13,195 nt of DNA, taken from positions 1 through 13,195 of the forward strand of contig JAJFIE010000244.1 of assembly GCA_021775275.1 (NCBI GenBank). Reading direction: 5' to 3'. This document shows, one piece after another, positions 7,922 through 13,195 of the stretch; position 1 is the first letter of the stretch, and each line of letters starts with the position of its first letter. Source of the DNA: Rhodospirillales bacterium (GTDB lineage Bacteria; Pseudomonadota; Alphaproteobacteria; Rhodospirillales; Casp-alpha2). Both the position numbers and the translations under genes were made by a program. The notes under the pieces are model-generated. The model searched no databases and was not told the DNA's origin. It saw only the letters and a list, made by a program, of their open reading frames with translations.

Positions 7922-8119
7922 TTATTTCTTGCGGAGGCAGGTATCCCAGAAGTCATAGAAGACCAGCGGCAGGACAACGATACAGATTACCCAGAATGGA
8001 AGACCACCCCAAAACCCGGCGGCGCCGGAAGAAATGCTCTCGGCAAGACCGAGAACAAATATGGAAACGATAAGCGATCCGATTAATCCGGAGATTTTTT
8101 CAACAAGTACTGGTGTCAT
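7922..8119 (-). CDS. 65-residue two-helix membrane protein in the TRAP operon
   Basis: The product begins MTPVLVEKISGLIGSLIVS and has two hydrophobic helices (about 9-29 and 38-57) separated by a short glycine-rich turn (SSGAAGFWGG), with a basic C-terminus CLRKK. Ends are therefore predicted on the same side of the membrane, probably cytoplasmic given the C-terminal basic cluster. The ATG is supported by GGAG ten bases upstream. It sits 34 bases after dctM and 13 bases before the amidase, all on the same strand. It is not a DctQ fragment, since a complete dctQ is present. I do not recognise the family. Position suggests an accessory subunit of the transporter or a membrane partner of the amidase; that is inference from context only. 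Confidence 0.8.
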   Translation of the reverse strand: MTPVLVEKISGLIGSLIVSIFVLGLAESISSGAAGFWGGLPFWVICIVVLPLVFYDFWDTCLRKK

Positions 8120-8153
8120 GGCTTTTATTCTCCACTAAGCGGGCTCGCAGATA

Positions 8154-9521
8154 TCACGGTATATATTTGCCGAACAAGGCATCGGGCAACCACAGGGCAA
8201 TTCCCGGGAACTGATACATCAGGACCATGACCAATATGACGATGGCGAGATAAGGCATGATGCCCCTGAAAATATCCATCAATTCGATGAGGTTTCCCAA
8301 AACCCCTTTAAGGTAATAGGCGGACATGGCCATAGGTGGGGTCAGGAAGGACGTTTGCAGGTTAAGCGCTACCAGCATGGCGAAGAAATAAGGGTTAACG
8401 CCAAAAGTATCCAGCATGGGCAGGAAGATGGGAACGAAGATGATCAGGATTTCTGACCATTCCAGGGGCCAGCCCAGAAGGAAAATGATGACCTGCACCA
8501 GGACCAGGAATTGCCAGGGGGCCAGATCGAATCCGAGAATGAAGTGTTCAATGATTTCGTGGCCGCCCAGGTATGAAAATACCGAAGCAAAAGTCCATGA
8601 GCCGACAAACAGCCAGCAGACCATGGCTGTCGCCTTTGCCGTCAGGTAAACAGAGTCCTTAAGCATTTCCCAACTGAGGGAGCGGTACATGGCCGCCAGC
8701 ACCAGCCCGCCCAGGGCGCCCATTGCAGCAGCCTCCGCAGGTGTCGCCAGCCCGCCCAGAATGGACCCGAGCACCAGCATGATAAGGACGGTCAGGGGAA
8801 CGAAAGACGTCAGTAACTGCCAGTAGACGACACGCCGGGGCGGGATATCCTCTTCGCGTGGTTTCGGCGCTATCGACGGGTTAAACATGACCCGGATAAT
8901 GACATAGATGATGTATGAACCAGCCAGCAGCAGTCCCGGGAACATAGCCGCCGCATACAGACGCAAGGGCGATAGTTCGGCGATCGCCGCATAGACAATC
9001 AGCATGATCGAGGGGGGAATCAGGATACCAAGTGTGCCACCGGCGCAAATCACACCGGATGCGAAGCTTTTGTCGTAGTGCGCCTTGGCCATGGCCGGGA
9101 ACGCCAGCAGCCCCATCAGGGTCACAACCGCACCAACGATGCCGCTTGCCGTTGAAAACACGGCGCAGGTGATCAAAGCCGCAATGGCCATGGATCCCGG
9201 CAGGTTACGGGCCGCCATTTGCAATGCATAGAACAGCTTGTTGACGATATTGGCGCGCTCGACCACATAGCCCATGAACAGGAACAACGGGATCGCAACC
9301 AATGTGTCATTTTCCATCACCGAATAGGTGTTCTGGTTCAACAGGTAGAAAATATTATTGTTGAAAGCGTCGGCGATGGTTTCGATGCTGCCGGCCTGAT
9401 GATAGGCGTAATATCCAAATCCAACGCCCATGGCGAGCAGCGTGAAGGCGACCGGGAATCCGAGCAGCACCATCACGATGAAAAGGGAGAGCATCAAAAT
9501 TGCGACTTCGGGGTTCGTCAT
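8154..9521 (-). CDS. dctM: TRAP transporter large permease subunit (DctM type)
   Basis: DctM is the ion-coupled transport subunit of TRAP systems, which import organic acids with Na+ in partnership with DctQ and a periplasmic binding protein. The 455-residue product is hydrophobic throughout, with about twelve membrane segments. It shows family signatures: GFPVAFTLLAMGVGFGYYAY (21-40), the loop segment FSTASGIVGAVV (122-133) and GGTLGILIPPSIMLIVYA (161-178), plus a C-terminal LNLQTSFLTPPM segment. Length is slightly above the common 425-440. A GGAG lies 11 bases before the ATG, rather far. Order dctP-dctQ-dctM is the normal TRAP arrangement, and dctM follows dctQ after 45 bases. The gene symbol names the family, not a proven C4-dicarboxylate specificity; the binding protein points to 2-oxo/2-hydroxy acids. 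Confidence 0.95.
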   Translation of the reverse strand: MTNPEVAILMLSLFIVMVLLGFPVAFTLLAMGVGFGYYAYHQAGSIETIADAFNNNIFYLLNQNTYSVMENDTLVAIPLFLFMGYVVERANIVNKLFYALQMAARNLPGSMAIAALITCAVFSTASGIVGAVVTLMGLLAFPAMAKAHYDKSFASGVICAGGTLGILIPPSIMLIVYAAIAELSPLRLYAAAMFPGLLLAGSYIIYVIIRVMFNPSIAPKPREEDIPPRRVVYWQLLTSFVPLTVLIMLVLGSILGGLATPAEAAAMGALGGLVLAAMYRSLSWEMLKDSVYLTAKATAMVCWLFVGSWTFASVFSYLGGHEIIEHFILGFDLAPWQFLVLVQVIIFLLGWPLEWSEILIIFVPIFLPMLDTFGVNPYFFAMLVALNLQTSFLTPPMAMSAYYLKGVLGNLIELMDIFRGIMPYLAIVILVMVLMYQFPGIALWLPDALFGKYIP

Positions 9522-9566
9522 CCTGTCGGATACTCCGTCTCAACAGATAAGTTTAAAAAGGGGGAG

Positions 9567-10142
9567 TTATTCGAGTTCAAGACCCGATGCCTGACCTGTC
9601 AAAATATCTTCCGTTTCCCTGGAATCTTCCAGGCGCGGCAGCCATTTATCTGTTTTTATTGCCAGATAACAACGCAGGCATTCCGCAATCCCCTGAATGA
9701 TGAACAAGCCACCGGCCAGCGGGATCAGGGTTTTGAAGAAATAAATCTGAATGCGGGCCGGGCTGTTCCAGCTGACTTCCTGATAGCGCCACGAGTCCGA
9801 AGCGATTTCCCAGCCATACCAGAACAGAGCGAGCATGCCCGGAAAAAAGAAGACGATATATAACAGTAAATCTACACGGGCCTGCCAGCGCGGCGGCAGA
9901 AAACGATAGATCACATCGGCGCGCACATGGGTGTCCTGGGCGAGCGCATATGGCCCGGCCATCAGGAATAGCGCTCCGTACATTTGCACCATCATGTCGA
10001 ACGCCCAAACGGTGGGGGCATTGAGGACATAACGGACGAAAACTTCATAGGCGACCGATAAGGTCAAAATCAGAATACACCAGCCAAAAGCGCGCCCGAT
10101 CCAGATGTTGAGGCATTCGATTGCATGAATTAAGGATGTCAC
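9567..10142 (-). CDS. dctQ: TRAP transporter small permease subunit (DctQ type), GTG start
   Basis: DctQ is the small membrane subunit of TRAP importers and is needed together with DctM. The 191-residue protein has four predicted membrane helices (about 18-38, 46-67, 88-113 and 134-160), with the family-like segment YEVFVRYVLNAPTVWAFDM after helix 1 and AQDTHVRADVIY after helix 2. The start codon is GTG at 10142-10140, supported by CGGGAG eight bases upstream; no in-frame ATG lies near the N-terminus. It follows dctP after 113 bases that hold two hairpins, so its expression may be set below that of the binding protein. A polar acidic C-terminal tail (about residues 162-191) extends past helix 4. 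Confidence 0.93.
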   Translation of the reverse strand: MTSLIHAIECLNIWIGRAFGWCILILTLSVAYEVFVRYVLNAPTVWAFDMMVQMYGALFLMAGPYALAQDTHVRADVIYRFLPPRWQARVDLLLYIVFFFPGMLALFWYGWEIASDSWRYQEVSWNSPARIQIYFFKTLIPLAGGLFIIQGIAECLRCYLAIKTDKWLPRLEDSRETEDILTGQASGLELE

Positions 10143-10183
10143 GGCCTAGGCTCCCGCTTATACGGTCTTAGACAGATATTAGA

Positions 10184-10204
10184 GGGACAGCCTTTCGACT
10201 GCCC
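10184..10204 (-). other. Stable mRNA hairpin with GAAA tetraloop between dctP and dctQ
   Basis: On the minus strand GGGCAGTC-GAAA-GGCTGTCCC forms an eight-pair stem with one bulged T and one G-T pair, capped by a GNRA-type GAAA loop. It lies about 50 bases beyond the dctP stop and is followed by TCTAATATCTG, not a T run, so it is more likely an mRNA-stabilising structure or partial attenuator than a full terminator. Stem-loops at this point are a known means of keeping binding-protein mRNA above permease mRNA in other uptake operons. Confidence 0.5.
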
Positions 10205-10222
10205 ATCATAATTTATCAGTTA

Positions 10223-10242
10223 TGTGACAATAGTTCGTCACA
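10223..10242 (-). other. Second hairpin, TGTGAC/GTCACA, directly after dctP
   Basis: TGTGAC and GTCACA form a perfect six-pair stem around an eight-base loop, starting about 14 bases after the dctP stop. On the minus strand it is followed by TAACTGATAAATTATG, which is A/T rich. With the GAAA-loop hairpin it forms a tandem pair in the dctP-dctQ gap. The same sequence is also a plain inverted repeat that a protein could bind as DNA. Confidence 0.4.
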
Positions 10243-10255
10243 ATTTTTGATCAAA

Positions 10256-11395
10256 TCAGCCGAAGTAATGCTTGTAAGCCTGAGCGTAATTCGGCGAGTT
10301 CAGAAGCAGGTAGTTCATCACCTTCTCTGCGTACTCTTTCTGTGATGCAACCACCTTGGCGAAGAACGCATCTTCCTTCGCAATCCGGTCAACAACAATA
10401 TCCCACGCTTTCAACTGCTCTGCCATGACGGAATCCGGCGTGCGGTGAACGTTGACGCCGTAGTCCTTTTTCAGGCTGACCAGATCATCGGCATAACGAA
10501 GGGTGTTATTCCAGTAGAAGTTGGAGTTCTCGGCTTCGGATGCGTACCGCAGAATGTTCTGAAGTTCCGGCGCCAGAGACTCATACTTCTTCTTGTTGAA
10601 TGTGATTTCGAAGCATTCCTGGGACTGGTGGTAACTGGCCAGGTGATAGTGCTTGGAAACGTCCTGCATGCCGAAGTCCTTGTCCGAGGTCGGATTGTTG
10701 AACTCGGCGGCGTCAATCAGGCCGCTCTTCATGGCCGGTTGGATTTCACCGCCCGGCAACTGCACGACAGACATCCCCATTTCGCTCAGAACGTCAGCAG
10801 CAAGGCCAACGGTACGGTATTTGAGGCCCTTCATCTGGGAAACGTCTTTGATTTCTTCCTTGAACCAACCGAGTGGCTGCGCCGGCATCGGGCTGTTGAA
10901 GAAACTGACAATGTTCAGGCCGAGGCTGGCCATCAGTTCATTGAACAGTTCCAGACCACCGCCATAGTGAATCCAGCCGAGCAGTTCCTGCGCCGACCAG
11001 CCAAAGCAGGGGCCGGTGCCGAACAGGGATGCTGCTTTCGATTTAGAATACCAATAGGCGGTAACGTAGTGAGCACCATCGAGGACGCCACGGTGTACGG
11101 CATCCTGCATCTGGCTGGTTTTGACCACCGAGTTAACCGACAGCAGGTCGATTTTCAGACTGTTGCCAGCCATGGCATGCACGCGATCAACATAGCTTTG
11201 CGCGTTCTCAAGGAAAATACCGCCACCCCATGCCGCCTGAACCTTCAGGACAGTGGCAGCTTTGGCAATATGCGGTGCGGCAACGACGCCCGCAGCAGCA
11301 GCACCTGCGACAGCTGTGCTACGTAGAAATTTGCGACGCGAAACATCTTCTTTTACGACAGATTTTGCAGACGTTTTTTTAAATTCTTTTGACAT
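10256..11395 (-). CDS. dctP: TRAP periplasmic substrate-binding protein, Tat-exported, 2-oxoacid (TakP-like) type
   Basis: This 379-residue protein captures substrate in the periplasm for the DctQM permease. It has a twin-arginine signal: SRRKFL at 19-24, a hydrophobic stretch at 26-40 and AKA cleavage at about 46, so it should be exported folded. The mature part has the DctP fold, with segments I associate with the TakP and TTHA0766 subgroup: PAQPLGWF (Q173), LKYRTVGLAADVLSEMG (R194), AAEFNNPTSD (E231) and HQSQECFEI (Q259). From memory, TakP of Rhodobacter uses Q155, R176, E214 and Q241 to hold a cation and the carboxylate of a 2-oxoacid; Q173, R194 and Q259 match with a constant offset of 18 and E231 nearly so. 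A 2-oxo or 2-hydroxy acid is therefore the likely ligand. The ATG has AAAGGGAG seven bases upstream, the strongest ribosome site in the window. First gene of the operon. Confidence 0.95.
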   Translation of the reverse strand: MSKEFKKTSAKSVVKEDVSRRKFLRSTAVAGAAAAGVVAAPHIAKAATVLKVQAAWGGGIFLENAQSYVDRVHAMAGNSLKIDLLSVNSVVKTSQMQDAVHRGVLDGAHYVTAYWYSKSKAASLFGTGPCFGWSAQELLGWIHYGGGLELFNELMASLGLNIVSFFNSPMPAQPLGWFKEEIKDVSQMKGLKYRTVGLAADVLSEMGMSVVQLPGGEIQPAMKSGLIDAAEFNNPTSDKDFGMQDVSKHYHLASYHQSQECFEITFNKKKYESLAPELQNILRYASEAENSNFYWNNTLRYADDLVSLKKDYGVNVHRTPDSVMAEQLKAWDIVVDRIAKEDAFFAKVVASQKEYAEKVMNYLLLNSPNYAQAYKHYFG

Positions 11396-11447
11396 ACGTG
11401 TTCTCCCTTTGTCGGAACATCCCGGTAATTCCCGCCCCTGACCGGGT

Positions 11448-11459
11448 TATAACGTTATA
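11448..11459. promoter_or_regulatory. Perfect 12-base palindrome upstream of dctP; candidate operator
   Basis: TATAACGTTATA is a perfect 12-base dyad centred on CG, 52 bases before the dctP ATG. Symmetric sites with an A/T-rich outer part and central CG are typical of LacI-type and some GntR-type repressors. No regulator gene is present in the window, so the binding protein is unknown. I found no convincing -35/-10 pair next to it. Confidence 0.4.
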
Positions 11460-11468
11460 GACCTCAAT

Positions 11469-11488
11469 GCGACCACGTGGACAGTCGC
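11469..11488. repeat. Inverted repeat GCGAC/GTCGC around CCACGTGG
   Basis: GCGAC (11469-11473) and GTCGC (11484-11488) are perfect inverted arms. The perfect 8-base palindrome CCACGTGG (11473-11480) overlaps the left arm but is not centred with it. The element lies ten bases upstream of the TATAACGTTATA dyad relative to dctP. It could be a second operator half or chance; there is no supporting copy elsewhere in the window. Confidence 0.25.
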
Positions 11489-11518
11489 TCAAGCGCCCTT
11501 GGCGGGGAAATTAAGATG

Positions 11519-11536
11519 GCCCGGAAGTTTCCGGGC
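11519..11536 (-). other. Strong hairpin in the dctP upstream region; attenuator or terminator candidate
   Basis: GCCCGGA and TCCGGGC pair perfectly (7 base pairs, extendable to 8) around a loop of two to four bases. On the minus strand the stem is followed by CATCTTAATTTCC, with only short T runs. If transcription starts upstream, for instance near the TATAAT on the minus strand at 11594-11589, the hairpin would be in the dctP leader about 125 bases before the ATG. If not, it may end readthrough from the dehydrogenase gene. The 290-base gap contains no open frame that looks real. Confidence 0.4.
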
Positions 11537-11608
11537 TTCCCTCTGTGGTATACCATGACTTTCTCCGACGGGTTTTTCAAGTAACAACATTATAAAATAA
11601 CCTAAATC

Positions 11609-11628
11609 GGGCAGGTTTTTCCCTACCC
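11609..11628 (-). terminator. Candidate terminator of the hydroxyacid dehydrogenase gene
   Basis: On the minus strand GGGTAGG-GAAAAA-CCTGCCC forms a seven-pair stem with one T-G pair, starting about 58 bases after the dehydrogenase stop. It is followed by GATTTAGGTTATTTTA, T-rich but interrupted. This would separate the dehydrogenase gene from the TRAP operon downstream. A TATAAT box lies a little further on (11594-11589) but lacks a good -35 partner at the usual distance. Confidence 0.4.
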
Positions 11629-11685
11629 AAAAGATAGCCTGTTATCCAACAAAACACCTGAATAGAAGCCATCTATTTGAATCCA

Positions 11686-12651
11686 TTAGGCTACTCGGTC
11701 ACCCGGTTCCCGATCAGCAAAATAGGCGTCCAGATTGTCAAGAGCACGAAAACCCATGGCGTCGCGAGTTTCCCTGTTTGCGCTGCCAATGTGGGGCAGC
11801 AGGAAGGTATTGGGAAGCGCCGCGATTTCCGGGTTGCCACCTGGCTCTGTGCGGTAAACATCAAGCCCGGCGGCGGCGATCTTGCCGGATTTCAAGGCAG
11901 CCACCAAAGCGCTTTCATCGACCAGAGCGCCCCGTGCCGTGTTTACCACAATCGCGCCATCCGGCATCAGGGCGAGGCGTTCGGCAGATAACAGATTGAT
12001 TGTCTCGGGCGTTGCCGGGCAGTTGAGAGACAACACATCGGAGATCGTCAACAGGGTTTCAATGGAACCATGAAAGATCGCGCCGTGTTCGTCTGCCTCG
12101 GCCAGTCGGTTCCGGTTGAAATAGTGTATTTCCATGTCAAACCCGCGGGCGCGTTTCGCCACTGTTTGGCCGACACGACCCATACCAATGATGCCGAGAC
12201 GCTTGCCGGTAATTGCGCTGCCTACCATGAAGGCCGGACTCCAATCCCGCCACGAGCCGTCGCGCATCATGCGTTCACCTTCACCCGCCCGCCGAGCGGC
12301 GCCAAGCATGAGCAGGATTGCGATTTCCGCCGTGGCATCGCTGAGCACATCCGGCGTGTTGGTGACAATAATGCCGCGAGTGCGAAAAGCATCGAGATTA
12401 CAATGGTCCACGCCGACCGAAAAATTGGCGACAATTTTCACGCAGTCGGGCAACCGCCCAACCACATCCGGCGTGAAGTGTTCGGTATGGCAGGGCAGAA
12501 TAGCATCCGAACCTTGCGCTCGTTCGATCAGTTCGTCGGGTGAATAGAGAGCATCACTTGGATTGAGGAGGGCATCGTAATCCTTTGCCAACCGGGCCTC
12601 GACGGCATCCGGCAGTTTTCGGGTAACCAAAACGACAGGCTTGTTTGCCAT
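11686..12651 (-). CDS. D-isomer-specific 2-hydroxyacid dehydrogenase (glyoxylate/hydroxypyruvate reductase-like)
   Basis: The 321-residue cytoplasmic enzyme interconverts a 2-oxoacid and a D-2-hydroxyacid with a nicotinamide cofactor. The Rossmann motif is GMGRVG (156-161), and the catalytic residues are R240 in NTARGALVDE, E269 in DVYRTEP and H287 in LLPHIGSA, all intact. The substrate-carboxylate loop NFSVGVDH is at 76-83. The end of the second cofactor-binding strand reads YFNRNR (177-182), with Arg residues and no acidic residue, which favours NADPH over NADH. Length and motifs fit the GyaR/GRHPR branch, but substrates cannot be fixed from sequence. The ATG has AAGGA six bases upstream. 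The gene is divergent from malyl-CoA lyase, which releases glyoxylate, and lies upstream of a TRAP system predicted to import 2-oxo or 2-hydroxy acids; both fit glyoxylate, hydroxypyruvate or a related acid as substrate. Confidence 0.94.
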   Translation of the reverse strand: MANKPVVLVTRKLPDAVEARLAKDYDALLNPSDALYSPDELIERAQGSDAILPCHTEHFTPDVVGRLPDCVKIVANFSVGVDHCNLDAFRTRGIIVTNTPDVLSDATAEIAILLMLGAARRAGEGERMMRDGSWRDWSPAFMVGSAITGKRLGIIGMGRVGQTVAKRARGFDMEIHYFNRNRLAEADEHGAIFHGSIETLLTISDVLSLNCPATPETINLLSAERLALMPDGAIVVNTARGALVDESALVAALKSGKIAAAGLDVYRTEPGGNPEIAALPNTFLLPHIGSANRETRDAMGFRALDNLDAYFADREPGDRVA

Positions 12652-12693
12652 GATGTTTCCTTAGTGATCAGTCGCAAAACGAGCAAAAAACGG

Positions 12694-12703
12694 CGTTGCA
12701 ACG
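12694..12703. promoter_or_regulatory. CGTTGCAACG palindrome, with TTGCAACG repeated at 12814-12821
   Basis: CGTTGCAACG is a perfect 10-base palindrome 43 bases before the dehydrogenase ATG. Its core TTGCAACG recurs as a direct repeat at 12814-12821, inside TTTGCAACG and 25 bases before the malyl-CoA lyase ATG. The two copies thus flank the 194-base divergent region, one near each gene. TTTGCAAA-like sites are, from memory, bound by ScfR/RamB-type regulators of acyl-CoA and acetate metabolism, so a shared regulator is conceivable. Neighbouring GCAAAACG and GCAAAAAACG (about 12673-12692) add to the repetitiveness. Confidence 0.35.
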
Positions 12704-12788
12704 GTGTTAACAGAACATACATCGAATTACCATCGCGAGCTGAAAAAACCGTGCGTTACGGGCTTGAATGCTGTGGGGTTATCGCTCA

Positions 12789-12803
12789 TTGTGCACTGCA
12801 CAA
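12789..12803. promoter_or_regulatory. TTGTGC-ACT-GCACAA dyad upstream of malyl-CoA lyase; candidate operator
   Basis: Two perfect six-base arms with a three-base spacer form a 15-base dyad, 42 bases before the malyl-CoA lyase ATG. Position fits an operator overlapping the promoter. The region has no strong consensus promoter: TATACA at about 12829 is the best -10-like box, without a good -35. No cognate regulator is visible in the window. Confidence 0.4.
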
Positions 12804-12845
12804 GTCCCTGAGTTTGCAACGAGAGTTTATACAGGAGTTTTTAGG

Positions 12846-13195
12846 ATGAGTTTCACCATTATCGACCAGGCACCCGCGCGTCTTAACCGCTCGGAACTCG
12901 CGGTTCCCGGATCAAACCCTTCGTTTATGGAAAAGGCGTCGCAAGGCAACGCCGACGTTGTGTTTCTCGACCTGGAAGACGCTGTGGCGCCGGATGATAA
13001 GGTCCAGGCCCGTAAAAATATTATTGAAGCCCTGAACGATCTGGATTGGTCCGGAAAAACAGTGTCGGTGCGGATCAATGGCCTCGATACACATTATATG
13101 TACCGTGATGTGGTCGATGTTTTGGAACAGGCTGGGCAAAATCTGGACCTGATCATGATCCCCAAGGTTGGCACCGCTGCCGACGTCTATGCGCT
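12846..13195 (+). CDS. mcl1: L-malyl-CoA/beta-methylmalyl-CoA lyase, N-terminal 116 residues (continues past the right edge)
   Basis: Mcl cleaves L-malyl-CoA to acetyl-CoA and glyoxylate, or beta-methylmalyl-CoA to propionyl-CoA and glyoxylate; it serves the ethylmalonyl-CoA pathway, the serine cycle and related routes. The visible N-terminus shows LNRSELAVPGSNPSFMEKA (13-31), the strand motif VVFLDLEDAVAPDDK (38-52), the CoA/substrate arginine R76 in SVRINGLDTHYMYRDVVD, and LIMIPKVGTAADVYA at about 102-116. These match my memory of Rhodobacter Mcl1 closely, including Arg76, and distinguish it from a CitE-type citrate lyase beta subunit, which lacks the VRINGLDTxYxYRD segment. The ATG has AGGAG eight bases upstream. 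The reading frame is open to the window edge. It is divergent from the 2-hydroxyacid dehydrogenase, whose likely substrates include the glyoxylate made here. Confidence 0.9.
   Translation, partial: MSFTIIDQAPARLNRSELAVPGSNPSFMEKASQGNADVVFLDLEDAVAPDDKVQARKNIIEALNDLDWSGKTVSVRINGLDTHYMYRDVVDVLEQAGQNLDLIMIPKVGTAADVYA

Noticed and set aside
7909..7977. N-terminal extension of the amidase to the ATG at 7977
   Set aside because: It would overlap the 65-residue gene by 56 bases and adds 23 residues unlike amidase sequence; the ATG at 7908 fits spacing and family start.
9219..9863. 214-codon plus-strand frame spanning the dctM-dctQ junction
   Set aside because: It runs antisense across two clear TRAP genes and encodes a low-hydrophobicity His/Gln/Glu-rich product with no motif.
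10445..11326. 293-codon open frame on the plus strand inside dctP
   Set aside because: It is antisense to a complete TRAP binding protein with Tat signal and pocket residues; the translated sequence shows no family motif.
1..13195. CRISPR array, tRNA or rRNA genes, insertion sequence, prophage or integrase-linked attachment site
   Set aside because: No spaced direct repeats, cloverleaf, transposase or phage genes were seen. The tyrosine recombinase has the full XerD pattern and a housekeeping operon context, so it is not evidence of an integrated element.

Overview
The window is compact, moderately GC-rich bacterial chromosome with ATGA overlaps, short intergenic gaps and purine-rich ribosome binding sites. 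It carries aroK-aroB-CorC next to xerD, a Tat-exported TRAP binding protein of the 2-oxoacid type, and a malyl-CoA lyase closely like the Rhodobacter enzyme. Together these suggest an alphaproteobacterium, probably a marine Rhodospirillales-like lineage. The taxonomic call rests on remembered gene order and protein similarity, not on a search.

Left block (1-3439, minus strand). A CBS-domain protein runs off the left edge. Upstream of it lies a three-gene unit read right to left: aroK (shikimate kinase), aroB (3-dehydroquinate synthase, 4-base overlap) and a HlyC/CorC-type membrane protein with a CBS pair (15-base gap).

Middle block (3547-6561, plus strand), divergent from aroK. It holds a 46-residue membrane peptide, a 632-residue exported protein of unknown function (20-base overlap) and the tyrosine recombinase XerD (4-base overlap). 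The overlaps suggest a translationally coupled operon.

Right block (6577-12651, minus strand). A D-2-hydroxyacid dehydrogenase is followed, after a 290-base gap with hairpins and a palindrome, by a TRAP transporter operon: dctP, dctQ, dctM, a 65-residue two-helix membrane protein and an amidase-signature hydrolase. Two hairpins between dctP and dctQ could let the binding protein be made in excess over the permease. The binding-pocket residues point to a 2-oxo or 2-hydroxy acid substrate.

Right edge (12846-13195, plus strand). The start of a malyl-CoA lyase gene is divergent from the hydroxyacid dehydrogenase across a 194-base region with dyad symmetry and repeated TTGCAACG. The lyase would make glyoxylate and the dehydrogenase could reduce glyoxylate or hydroxypyruvate, so this end looks like a small C2/2-oxoacid metabolism locus fed by the TRAP importer. 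I saw no tRNA, rRNA, CRISPR array, insertion sequence or prophage. Nothing here is clearly a new defence or mobile system. The least explained parts are the two small membrane proteins and the 632-residue exported protein.
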